Below are positions 35,237 to 45,119 of a DNA stretch of 64,000 nucleotides, one piece after another. Positions within the stretch are counted from its first letter, which is position 1; each line of letters begins with the position of its first letter. The notes beneath the pieces were generated by a model that saw only the letters and a list, made by a program, of their open reading frames with translations, made no database searches and had not been told where the DNA came from. Both the position numbers and the translations under genes were made by a program. The DNA comes from Arion vulgaris (Eukaryota > Mollusca > Gastropoda > Stylommatophora > Arionidae): the NCBI GenBank assembly GCA_020796225.1, contig CM036764.1, positions 55,874,498 to 55,938,497 of the forward strand, in the 5' to 3' direction.

Positions 35237-35975
35237 AATAAAATCATATTAATTTCAGTACAGAATCAAAAAATCACATCAGCACAGCTCAGCCATCACC
35301 TTTATATTAATTAACATTTAATCAGTCCAATATCCAGAACGCTGACCAGACTCTCTTAATCTATCTAACTTTTATCAGTACAATAAAATCAATCAAATAA
35401 CTATCAGTATCAAGTAAAATCATATATTTTAACTTATGCAGTACAACAAATATACAATTAACTATAATAGTACAATAAAAACTCACAATTATCTTTCAGC
35501 CCTGAAAAAAAACATTAATTAATTATCAGTACAATAAATCCTATAATTTTTTTATTCAATATCAATAAAACAATTAATCTTATCAGTCATAAAATCATAA
35601 CTAACTTTATCAGTCAGAATAAATATCTGATTAATTTATCTCAATAATCAAAAATTAACCCTTGTCAGTTATACTCAAATGACACAAAATTATCTTAATC
35701 TGCTTAACTAATTTAAATCTTATCAGTACAATAAAATCATAATAACTTATCAGCTAAATCTCTACTAATTATCTTATCAGTACAATCAAATCAAATTAAC
35801 TACAGTCACATAAATCAATTAAATCTTATCAGTACAATCAAATCATATTAACATCAGCCATCTACTTAAATCATAATTTAAATCTTATCAGTACAATAAA
35901 ATCACACAACAGCGTCAGCCATCTCCTTAACTAATTATCTTATCAGTACAATAAAATCACACAACAGCGTCCGCC
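35237..35975 (+). repeat. Degenerate continuation of the 28-bp array
   Basis: Scattered CTTATCAGTACAATAAAATC units are separated by irregular sequence with many indels. At 35265-35370 it holds segments like the host exon 3 and its 3' flank: CAGTCCA, ATATCCAGAAC, CTGACCAG. This is either a real decayed array or poor consensus. Confidence 0.6.
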
Positions 35976-36384
35976 ATCTCGTAAAACGATGTAGAACACA
36001 TGGGTTGTGTTTTGTGTCACATTTGTACACAATTTATTTTCAAATATCAAAAAATAGTGAGAAAATATGCCCAGACCGATAGATCGGGAGCTCGGGGTAT
36101 GCAGCGCTTACAGTAAATCCCGAAATATCGGGAGCCCAGGTTCTAGGGTTAATATAAATAATAAACAAAAACATTATCCTGACTAAACGTTTAATTTTAA
36201 AATAAATTGTACTTTGATAATTATTGTGTGACTTAACACAGTATATTCGACTGTGGACTCCGATAACAAACGGCCGGAGGGCTCAGGTCAAAATTCTAGG
36301 AAATAATAACACAATTGTCACGTGATCCTCGCGTTCCAGTGTTGTTGTATATAGATGAATTCATGTCAAAAACCACAAAACACA

Positions 36385-36550
36385 ACATGCTATATCAAGA
36401 TTATATTTCAAGATTATATTTCAAGACAAGTTATATCAAGATTATATTTCAAGACAAGTTATATCAAGCTAAGAAATATCAGTATTATTCATATTTTTAT
36501 CATTATATCAAGCTAAGAAATATCAGTATTATTCATATTTGTTATCACTA
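36385..36550 (+). repeat. Short AT-rich direct repeats
   Basis: Copies of ATATCAAGATTATATTTCAA (about four) are followed by two copies of GCTAAGAAATATCAGTATTA. The rest of 36153-36660 is without features. Confidence 0.75.
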
Positions 36551-36664
36551 AATAACCATGACCACATAGAATTGAGTAAAATTACAAAAAGCTGACAGTG
36601 TTTTATCAAACATATAAAAAATTAGCCCCATTAAACAGGAATTTTCGATTTACCGTCTGAGCTA

Positions 36665-37385
36665 GTCGGCCTTATGTTTCCTGGGGGCCACGATTCGACA
36701 CATCTCAAAAAAGCAGACTCCAACAAAATGCACATCATAGCAAGTAGGACGGAACTAAGACAAGTACAGCAATTTAAATACTTCAGAGTCCTGGTAACAT
36801 CAGATGGCAGATGTCGATCAGAAATAAAGAGCAGAATAGGGCAGGCCAAGGCAGCGTTCCAGAAAATGAGAAGTATTATATGCAACAAGTCATTGTCAAT
36901 TGAGATCAGAATGATAGTGATACAGTGCTACATAGAACCTACACTGACATACGGATGCGAGTCATGGACAGATAGAAAAATATCCGAAGGCCACAGAGAT
37001 GTGGTATAACAGAAGAATGATGAGAATCTCATGGACTGCTACAATGACTAATGTAGAGGTATTGAATGAGATCAAGGCACAGAGATGTGGTGTAACAGAA
37101 GAATGATGAGAATCTCATGGACTGCTACAATGACTAATGTAGAGGTATTGAATGAGATCAAGGCACAGAGATGTGGTGTAACAGAAGAATGATGAGAATC
37201 TCATGGACTGCTACAATGACTAATGTAGAGGTGTTGAATGAGATCAAGGCACAGAGAAACGAGGCAGTCATTTTTCGGACATGAGATGAGAAAGGGAGGT
37301 TTAGAACACATTGTGAGATCCGGTAAAATCAAAGGGAGACGAGACAGAAGAAGACAGAGAGAAAAGACAGCATGAATTCATAGCA
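36665..37385 (+). pseudogene. LINE L1 RT C-terminal fragment with internal triplication
   Basis: It encodes RTELRQVQQFKYF, LVTSDGRCRSEIKSRIGQAK, AAFQKMRSIICNKSLSIEIR and YIEPTLTYGCESWT, all RT C-terminal motifs of L1. The following segment (RRMMRISWTATMTNVEVLNE) is present three times as an 86-bp repeat (36992-37249). It continues with IVRSGKIKGRRDRRRQREK before interruption by the hAT-like element at 37396. LINE sequence resumes at about 39286-39370, ending in GATGATGATG. Confidence 0.8.
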
Positions 37386-37387
37386 CG

Positions 37388-38950
37388 GAGGAGGGTCTAA
37401 ATCTAGACAGTGGTTCCCAAACTTTGCATGCCACGGATCCCATTTTAAATCTAGACAGTGGTTCCCAAACTTTGCATGCCACGGATCCCATTTTAAATCT
37501 AGACAGAGGTTCCCAAACTTTGCATGCCACGGATCCCATTTTAAATCTAGACAGTGGTTCCCAAACTTTGCATGCCACGGATCCCATTTTAAATCTAGAC
37601 AGAGGTTCCCAAACTTTGCATGCCACGGATCCCATTTTAAATCTAGACAGAGGTTCCCAAACTTTGCATGCCACGGATCCCATTTTAAATCTAGACAGAG
37701 GTTCCCAAACTTTGCATGCCACGGATCCCATTTTAAATCTAGACAGAGGTTCCCAAACTTTGCATACCACGGATCCCATTTTAAATCTAGACAGTGGTTC
37801 CCAAACTTTGCATGCCACGGATCCCATTTTAAATCTAGACAGTTCAACTTGTATTCCCTTAAACTTGGTTCCATGCATCCACGGATCCCATTTTAAATCT
37901 AGACAGCGGTTCCCAAACTTTGCCATACCACGGATCCCATTTTAAATCTAGACAGAGGTTCCCAAACTTTGCATGCCACGGATCCCATTTTAAATCTAGA
38001 CAGTGGTTCCCAAACTTTGCATCCACGATCCCATTTTAAATCTAGACAGGGTTCCAACTTTGCATCACGATCCCATTTTAAATCTAGACAGAGGTTCCCA
38101 AACTTTGCCATACCACGGATCCCATTTTAAATCTAGACAGTGGTTCCCAAACTTTGCATGCCACGGATCCCATTTTAAATCTAGACAGCGGTTCCCAAAC
38201 TTTGCCATACCACGGATCCCATTTTAAATCTAGACAGCGGTTCCCAAACTTGCATCCACGGATCCATTTAAATTAGACAGCGTTCCCAAACTTTGCATAC
38301 CACGGATCCCATTTTAAATCTAGACAGCGGTTCCCAAACTTTGCCATACCACGGATCCCATTTTAAATCTAGACAGTGGTTCCCAAACTTTGCCATACCA
38401 CGGATCCCATTTTAAATCTAGACAGCGGTTCCCAAACTTTGCCATACCACGGATCCCATTTTAAATCTAGACAGCGGTTCCCAAACTTTGCCATACCACG
38501 GATCCCATTTTAAATCTAGACAGCGGTTCCCAAACTTTGCATACCACGGATCCCATTTTAAATCTAGACAGTGGTTCCCAAACTTTGCCATACCACGGAT
38601 CCCATTTAAATCTAGACAGTGGTTCCAAACTTTGCATCCGGATCCATTTAAATCTAGACAGTGGTTCCCAAACTTTGCCATACCACGGATCCCATTTTAA
38701 ATCTAGACAGTGGTTCCCAAACTTTGCCATACCGCGGATCCCATTTTAAATCTAGACAGCGGTTCCCAAACTTTGCCATACCGCGGATCCCATTTTAAAT
38801 CTAGACAGCGGTTCCCAAACTTTGCATGCCGTGGATCCCATTTTAAATCTAGACAGTGATTCCCAAACTTTGCCATACCACGGATCCCATTTTAAATCTA
38901 GACAGTGGTTCCCAAACTTTACATGCCACGGATCCCATTTTAAATATATT
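37388..38950 (+). repeat. 49-bp tandem array built from a hAT end plus its target site
   Basis: There are about 32 copies. Each unit comprises AATCTAGA (the target-site sequence), CAGTGGTTCCCAAACTTTG (the transposon end) and sub-terminal CCACGGATCCCATTTT. Variants are TGG/AGG/CGG and GCATG/GCCATA. Copies near 38010-38080, 38250-38290 and 38620-38650 carry deletions. Open frames in all directions are artefacts. Confidence 0.93.
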
Positions 38951-39300
38951 TTGCATGCCTGGATCCCCAACAGTTTCTATATATAAAAATCTTCTAGCGA
39001 TGCAGTTATTATTACATTACACCAACAGCCAACCTGGCTACAATTTCTCAGACTGCGGTAAACTTAAATGATTTTTCATTTTGTTCTGTCAGACATTTAG
39101 ACTCCGGTCTGGTCCGGGTCCGTTGATTTCGCAGCACAACTAGTTTACCACTGTTTTTATACATGTTTAAAAATTTATTTTTCTATTTGAAATGTCAAAG
39201 ATCATAATATTTCTTCACGCGCTTGAGGACTCTCTGTGACTACCTCGCGGACACCTGGGGGTTCACAGAAACCAGTGTGGGAAACGCTGATCTAGAGGAT
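37388..39300 (+). mobile_element. Non-autonomous hAT-like element inserted in LINE L1
   Basis: The left end CAGTGGTTCCCAAACTTTG and the reverse complement of the right end CAGCGTTTCCCACACTGG form imperfect terminal inverted repeats of the hAT type. ATCTAGA occurs immediately outside both ends (left AATCTAGA; right ATCTAGAG), consistent with an 8-bp duplication that lost one base. L1 coding sequence flanks both sides. The left 1.55 kb is a 49-bp array. The remaining interior (38950-39290) carries no transposase. Confidence 0.7.
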
Positions 39301-39495
39301 AGCAAAAACCAGAGACAGATTTGTGGAGATCCATGATCGTTTACTCCAGCCAGCACGGCACCTGATGATGATGTTTACTGCATGTTAAGGAATCCTAGTA
39401 TTCAGTGAAAATTCGGAATTATTAGGATATTAGAAAACAAATGTCGCTCTATATTATTATATTTGTAAATCTCTAACTATTAGATATGCTAACAC

Positions 39496-39615
39496 TAGAC
39501 AATCAACACACAGATTTGTCTTTGTATTCAATCAAAGCTTTATCAACAAATAGATTCACTAGACAATCAACACACAGATATTTCTCTTTGTATTCAATCA
39601 AAGCTTCATCAAGAA
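39496..39615 (+). repeat. Tandem duplication of about 57 bp
   Basis: Two copies with ACTAGACAATCAACACACAG and GTATTCAATCAAAGCTT. Confidence 0.8.
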
Positions 39616-39905
39616 ACAACAAATTAAATGGTTCGGTCACATAAGCAGATTACCAACAGACAGTGCGCAACAAAGAGCAATGTTGTTCCGATACAGTGAA
39701 TAAAAGCAAAAGATGGCCACGCGAAAGGTGGACATCAGAGATAATAGAGGCGACGAAAGACTGTTTATGAAGCACACACAAAAGCCCGTTCCAGAAATAT
39801 CTTCTTACTCTGAAGCTGTGAGGCAAATCAGGATTGGAGAGGAGAAAGAAAGACAAGGTGCATAGAGAGACTCGCTAAAGATGTCTCCTTTCTTCGACCA
39901 GACGC
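39606..39905 (+). pseudogene. LINE RT C-terminal fragment (family L4)
   Basis: It encodes IKWFGHISRLPTDSAQQRAM, then VDIRDNRGDERLFMKHTQKP and VPEISSYSEAVRQIRIGEE. It is similar to 47770-48130 and to the minus-strand remnant at 10427-10640. One frameshift or stop falls after LFRYSE. Confidence 0.75.
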
Positions 39906-39929
39906 TGAAAGGCAAAACAGGATTAGAGA

Positions 39930-40065
39930 ATAGATAGATTCAATAGATTCAATAGATAGATTCATTAGATAGATTCAATAGATAGATTCAATAGATAGAT
40001 TCAGTAGATAGATTCAGTAGATAGATTCAATAGATATATTCAGTAGATATATTCAATAGATAGAT
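39930..40065 (+). repeat. TAGATTCAATAGA microsatellite-like array
   Basis: About ten imperfect copies of a 12-13-bp unit. Confidence 0.9.
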
Positions 40066-40229
40066 AAAACTGATCCTCCCATTCAAAATTACATGCATAG
40101 TTTCGTTGCCGTTTAGTCGTGTTTTTCTTTCCCCCATGACACATCATAATAAATAATAATTGTTTCATACCTTAGTAGTCTGTACATATTAAGTTATACT
40201 ATTTTAGCAAATCAAAGAGTGTGGTTAAG

Positions 40230-41130
40230 GGACAGTCGAATGGTTATTACAAAAAATCAAAGCTTCAAAAATAACAGAGCAGTTCACCTATTTGGGTAGC
40301 AATTTTTATTGCACAGGAAATGTTAAAAAAAAAAACTATGATATTGTCAAAGGAACATCAGCTTTTAAAAGTATAAATAAAATATGGAACTGCAAGTTAT
40401 ATAGTCATCATCATCACCAGGTGCCGTGCCGGGTGGCGTAGACGATCATGTAACTCCACAGATCTCTATCTTTGGTGTTTGCTATCAACTCAGATGTTGA
40501 CGCTCTACCGTGCCACGAAGTCAGGCCATCCAAAAATTGTTCTCTCTCTCTTCCTCTGTTTCGTCTACCCTCGATTTTACCAGTTGTCACAATGTGTTCT
40601 AAACACATATTTAGTTATATAGTATTAAAACTAAATTACCAATTGTTAATTCAAATGTTGTCTCAATCCTAATATATGCCAGCCAGAGTTGTTGTATCAA
40701 TCCTAACATATGCCAGCCAGAGTTGGAAAATGACTAAAGATATAGAAAGCAAGATGAATGAATTTAAAAATAGATTATCTGCGAAAAATAATGAACATAT
40801 TATGGGACGAATTCAGGAGAAGTGATGAAATCAGAGAAATGTCTGGTCAACCACTAGTGACAACTGTTATAAGAAAGAGAAATGGAGATATGTTGGACAC
40901 ACCTTGAGGAGAAATGATCTAAGAATATCAAAGCAGGCATTGAAGTGGGATGCAAGGGGTTCAAGAAAAAGAGGACGACCTAAGGAGACCATGAAACGAA
41001 CTTTGCTGAAAGAGGCAAGAAATATCGGTCTCAGTTCCATGGAGGAGACTGAGCAGGCTGCCCAGGATAGAGTGGTATGAAGAAATTGCTTGCAGGTCAT
41101 ATGTAACGTATAAAGGTACAAGAGGAACTA
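40230..41130 (+). pseudogene. LINE L2 RT C-terminal fragment, interrupted
   Basis: It is collinear with 45320-45920: TEQFTYLGSNFYCTGNVKKK, SAFKSINKIWNCKLYS, then after the insertion at 40406-40612 NKIxNIL-like, SDEIREMSGQPLVTTVI, RNGDMLDTP-like frames and the EEARNIGLSSMEE region. Numerous stops and frameshifts. The RT catalytic FADD motif is not included. Confidence 0.75.
40406..40612 (-). mobile_element. 5'-truncated LINE L1 3' end nested in L2, with 11-bp TSD
   Basis: The minus strand encodes LEHIVTTGKIEGRRNRGRER, LTSWHGRASTSELIANTKDR and YATRHGT, then a GATGATGATG tail. AGTTATATAGT flanks it at 40395-40405 and 40613-40623. The uninterrupted L2 sequence at about 45466 has this motif only once, confirming target duplication. 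Confidence 0.88.
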
Positions 41131-41429
41131 TTATGAAATCTTCACAAGCAGGAAGAATGAGTTGATGGTAGTGCTACCAAAAATAAAAACTCTCAAACAT
41201 ACTGTTTTTCAGGCTTAGAGCACCATAAATGTGTAGCACCGACGCTGGGCAGCGCGGGCGTAGTGGATGATGTAGTAATATAGTCTACGAAAGTATATAG
41301 AATCTGTGCTTTAATACAGGCTGACATGTTAAAAAATATGTCAACATGATGTCAATAGAATTTGGAGAGGGGTTGGGGGATGGGTTGAGGAGAGGTTTTT
41401 GCTATTAAACTTGGTTGTATACCTCTCGT

Positions 41430-41760
41430 ACCGTTACACGTTACATATTACCTGCAAACAATTCTCCATACCGCTCTACCCGGAGCAATTCGTTCAATCT
41501 TTTCTATGAAAATAAATCCAATATGTTTCACCATCTCTCAGTAAATCTCGTTTCAGGGTTTCCCTAGGTCGTCCTCTCTTTCTTGAAACCCATTTGTCTC
41601 CCACTTCAATGCCTCCCACCTCAATGCCTCCCACTTCAATGCCTCCCACTTCAATGCCTCCCACTTCAATGCCTCCCACTTCAATGCCTCCCACTTCAAT
41701 GCCTCCCACTTCAATGCCCCCTACTTCAATGCCTGCTTTTTTTATTTGATCATTTCATCT
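41430..41760 (-). pseudogene. LINE L2 3' fragment with 15-bp internal array
   Basis: The minus strand carries SRKRGRPRETLKRDLLRDGE, preceded by GGIEVGGIEVG repeats. The 15-bp unit (41600-41735, nine copies of CCTCCCACTTCAATG) is the reverse complement of the L2 sequence GCATTGAAGTGGGA (ALKWD in the unexpanded copy at 45745). Confidence 0.8.
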
Positions 41761-41985
41761 CATAGTATACCCAACATATCTCCATCTTCTTTTTCATATA
41801 ACAGTTGTTACTAGTGGTTGACCAAACATTTCATCTCATAGTATACCCAACATATCTCCATCTTCTCTTTCATATAACAGTTGTTACTAGTGGTTGACCA
41901 AACATTTCATCTCATAGTATACCCAACATATCTCCATCTTCTCTTTCATATAACAGTTGTTACTAGTGGTTGACCAAACATTAAT
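41755..41985 (-). repeat. Three-copy tandem repeat of the L2 VTTVIRKRRW segment
   Basis: Three copies of about 75 bp, each containing ATAACAGTTGTTACTAGTGG and CAACATATCTCCATCTTCT. This is the reverse complement of L2 coding sequence, homologous to the larger array at 51636-52990. Confidence 0.85.
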
Positions 41986-42067
41986 CTGATTTTATTTTGT
42001 GACATTTTTTAAAATTAGTTTTTCCTCTTCGACTTTTGTTATGAATTCTGTTTGCTTTATGTTGATC

Positions 42068-42165
42068 TTGTTATAGTTCAGTTATAGTTCAGTTATAGTT
42101 CAGTTATAGTTCAGTTATAGTTCAGTTATAGTTCAGTTATAGTTCAGTTATAGTTCAGTTATGGT
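42068..42165 (+). repeat. 11-bp array
   Basis: About nine copies of TTATAGTTCAG. Confidence 0.95.
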
Positions 42166-42179
42166 TGGTTAGCGGCATT

Positions 42180-42720
42180 AGTTGATGTCGTCCATAAAGG
42201 TTTCCAACATCCAGAGACTCAAGTGGATCTTCTTTCCTGGTCATGCGGCTGTTCGAGACAACGAGAGAGAGAGAGAGAGAGTGGACAGGCTTGCATCGAA
42301 CGCATCGATTGTTGGAGAGTTTAGAGTAGAGGGATGCCTTTCGATCTCTTGGCGACCTAATGTTGGATGAGAACACTTGGTGACCTAATGTTGGGTGAGG
42401 TCTCTTGGCGACCTAATGTTGGATGAGTCACTTGTCGACCTATGTTGGATGAGGTCCCTGGTGACCTAATGTTGGATGAGGACACTTGTCGACCTAATGT
42501 TGGATGAGGTCACTTGTCGACCTAATGTTGGATGAGGACACTAAAGTTGACGTTGAATAAATCCAACGATTTAAGGAATTTGAAATTACACGTTGTTCAC
42601 GTAGAGCTGGATGATTGAGGGACAGAGAGTGGAGAACTAGCGAGCCACAGGAACCATCAATATGCATACCCTTCGACGTCTGTTGAGGGAAGCACATATT
42701 GGTCAGCCCGGAATACTATA
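42180..42720 (+). pseudogene. LINE L5 RNase H remnant with internal 28-bp array
   Basis: It begins with STKVSNIQRLKWIFFPGHAA-type sequence. The RNase H motif GHAAVRDNERERERVDRLAS is interrupted by a GA run. The region corresponding to 'RDCLLDEDT' is amplified at 42340-42545 (unit GACCTAATGTTGGATGAGGA plus CACTTGTC). The downstream part (42545-42720) matches 60400-60600. Confidence 0.75.
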
Positions 42721-42924
42721 ACGTCAGCTCAGTAACCAATAACTATGGTTGGTATCTATGTTATAGTTATGTTCTGGACTAGATTAATGGTGTCACTAAG
42801 TGATATTATAATTTTTGTCTGAAATAATTTCTTTGCAAGATTCAAGACTTTGTTTACCATGTAGACAGACATTTGTGTTGGCCTTTTGTTGTCCATCGCT
42901 ATTTCACAACATGAGACTTGTATT

Positions 42925-43035
42925 GAAGATGTTGGATGATCTGACATCGTGGTTCGACAAAAGATCGTCGTCAGAACTGATTACCTGCACACGAAGAGGG
43001 TTCTGGAGAGCATGATCGCCTAGCAGGCAGGCATG
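42925..43035 (+). pseudogene. LINE L1 3' scrap
   Basis: It encodes MLDDLTSWFDKRSSSELITC followed by a truncated AYAG region. It matches 18300-18410. A GT-rich stretch follows at 43085-43145. Confidence 0.65.
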
Positions 43036-43329
43036 ACATTGATTGAGATTTGTATTATTAACTGTATATATTTAAGTATATGCATTGTGTGTGTGTATGT
43101 GTATGAGCGTGTATGTGTGTGTGACTGTGTGGGTGTGGGTATGTTTTATAGACTACAGAATTATTGGTCAGAATTCAGGATGAACAAACTGATTTCATGT
43201 CTGCCTCTCACACATACAAGAGTTCGTTTCTCCATACAAACAAACACAAAGTTTGCCAGCTGCAGCAGATTCATTCTTGGCTCCTGAGGAGAGAACGAAA
43301 CTAAATAAAACTAATATACTTAAAGAAGA

Positions 43330-43680
43330 GAGCTAGAAACTGATATTAAAATGACAGTCAAGACTCCTGAATAGATGCCTGCGTAGGATACTCCATCTGC
43401 GATGAGTATGACTGTGGATATAGTGGGACAAGCAAGTGGAACAAGAAATATGGAGCAGAAGTGGCGATGGATAGGACACACACTGAAGAGACCCTGACAG
43501 CATCATGAGATACGCCTCAGATGGAACCGCTAAGGAACCGTAAGGAAAACACGAAGCACCTGGAGGCAGGACTTGGAGACGACAAGCAAGAAAGGGCAGA
43601 GCGTGGATAGATCTGGAAAATATGACATTGGATAGGAAGGCTTTGAAGGTCTTGGTTGCGGACCTGTACTTCTCTAGGGA
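43330..43680 (+). pseudogene. LINE RT C-terminal fragment (family L8)
   Basis: Fragmented frames give EQKWRWIGHTLKRP, GGRTWRRQARKGRAWIDLEN and RKALKVLVADLYFSRDE, the usual C-terminal order of a jockey/RTE-like ORF2. Several frameshifts. Confidence 0.6.
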
Positions 43681-44092
43681 CGAAGGTCTTGGTTGCAGAT
43701 CTATGCTTCTCTAGGAACGAAGGTCTTGGTTGCAGATCTATGCTTCTCTAGGACAGAAGGTCTTGGTTGTGGACCTATGATTCTCTAGGGACGAAGGTCT
43801 TGGTTGTGGACCTATGCTTCTCTAGGGACGAAGGTCTTGGTTGTGGACCTATGCTTCTCTAGGGACGAAGGTCTTGGTTGTGGACCTATGCTTCTCTAGG
43901 GACGAAGGTCTTGGTTGTGGACCTATGCTTCTCTAGGGACGAAGGTCTTGGTTGTGGACCTATGCTTCTCTAGGGACGAAGGTCTTGGTTGTGGACCTAT
44001 GCTTCTCTGGGGACGAAGGTCTTGGTTGTGGACCTATGCTTCTCTAGGGACGAAGGTCTTGGTTGTGGACCTATGACTTCTCTAGGGACGAA
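43645..44092 (+). repeat. 37-bp tandem array derived from the end of LINE L8
   Basis: There are about 12 copies of GAAGGTCTTGGTTGTGGACC plus TATGCTTCTCTAGGGAC. The first copy is the L8 coding sequence itself (KVLVADLYFSRDE). Confidence 0.88.
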
Positions 44093-44600
44093 GGAGTGAA
44101 GAAGACATGGAAGTTGGAAGGTGGAACTGCATTGTAGCTCTGCTCTCTGGAGTGAAAGAAGCTCTGCTCTTGGGTTAGTGGACCTCTCCTTGAGTTGAAG
44201 TAAACTCTCTCTAGGGAGCTGAGAAGCTTGCTCTTGGGGTTGAATGAAGACCTCTGCCTTTGGAGTTGAAGTGAGACCTCTGCTCTCTTGGGAGCTGAAA
44301 GGAAGACTCTGCTCTTGGGAGTTGAATGAGACCTCTGCTCTCTTGGGAGTTGAAAAGGAAGACCTCTGCTCTCTGAGTTGAAAGGAAGACCTCTGCTTTT
44401 GGGAGTTGAAGGAAGACTCTGCCTTGGAGTAAAGTGAAGACTCTGCTCTTGGGAGTGAAAGTGAAGACCCTGCCTCTTGGGAGTTGAAAGTGAGACTCTG
44501 CTCTTGGGTTGAAGACCTCTGCTCTCTTGGGAGTTGAAAAGTGAAGACCCTGCTCTCTGGGGTTGAAGACCTGCTCTTGGGAGTTGAAAAGTGAAGAAAA
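44092..44600 (+). repeat. Degenerate 27-30-bp array
   Basis: About 17 imperfect copies of a CTCTGCTCTTGGGAGTTGAA unit with frequent single-base indels. The minus-strand open frame through it is an artefact. Confidence 0.85.
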
Positions 44601-44619
44601 AAGAAAACAAATATAGTAT

Positions 44620-44815
44620 TACACTGTCTTTCTAGCCCGTGCTATACTGTCTTTAGCACTCACACAAGTGCTATACTGTCTTTCTAGCACGCCACACAAG
44701 TGCTATGCTGTCTTTCTAGCACGTCACACAAGTGCTATACTGTCTTTCAGCTCACAATTTCTGTCTTTCAGCACGTCACACAAGTGCTATGCTGTCTCCA
44801 AAACGTCACACATCT
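44620..44815 (+). repeat. 32-bp array
   Basis: Five to six copies of TGCTATACTGTCTTTCTAGC plus ACGTCACACAAG; the middle copy is shortened. Confidence 0.88.
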
Positions 44816-45119
44816 ACGGTCCTATTTGCTATTATATGATTACCTTGACCTTTCAGCGAGTACCAGATTGATAGTTGTTAATTGTGGCTGGAAAATAGAT
44901 CTGAATTATTCACTCAAATAAACTGACAAGTTATCTGCACATTTGCCAACCACCTCCCTCCCTCAACATATAAACAGCTTCCATCTTGTCATTATTGTGT
45001 TGCCCTTGTGGTGACATATTGTTTTTATATATTTATTTCATAAACAGCACACTCGTCTGATAAATCGTTTGTTATTTTGGTGTGTATGTTTGTTATTTAT
45101 GTGTGTATGTTTGTTACTG

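Larger units (their letters stand above)
34055..36152 (-). mobile_element. Candidate non-autonomous piggyBac-like element (TTAA-flanked)
   Basis: TTAA occurs at 34055-34058 and 36149-36152. Inside, the ends read CCCTTTAAACCCTGG and, reverse-complemented from the right, CCCTAGAACCTGGG, consistent with piggyBac termini beginning CCCT/CCY. A minus-strand fragment near 34340-34210 (HSKSITEQAVELFLNEFED) resembles the acidic N-terminus of piggyBac-like transposases. Most of the interior is a tandem array. There is no transposase core, so the class is tentative. Confidence 0.45.

Noticed and set aside
37329..37945. Overlapping open frames on both strands with WDPWHAKFGN or HATDPILNLD repeats
   Set aside because: They are products of the 49-bp hAT-end array.
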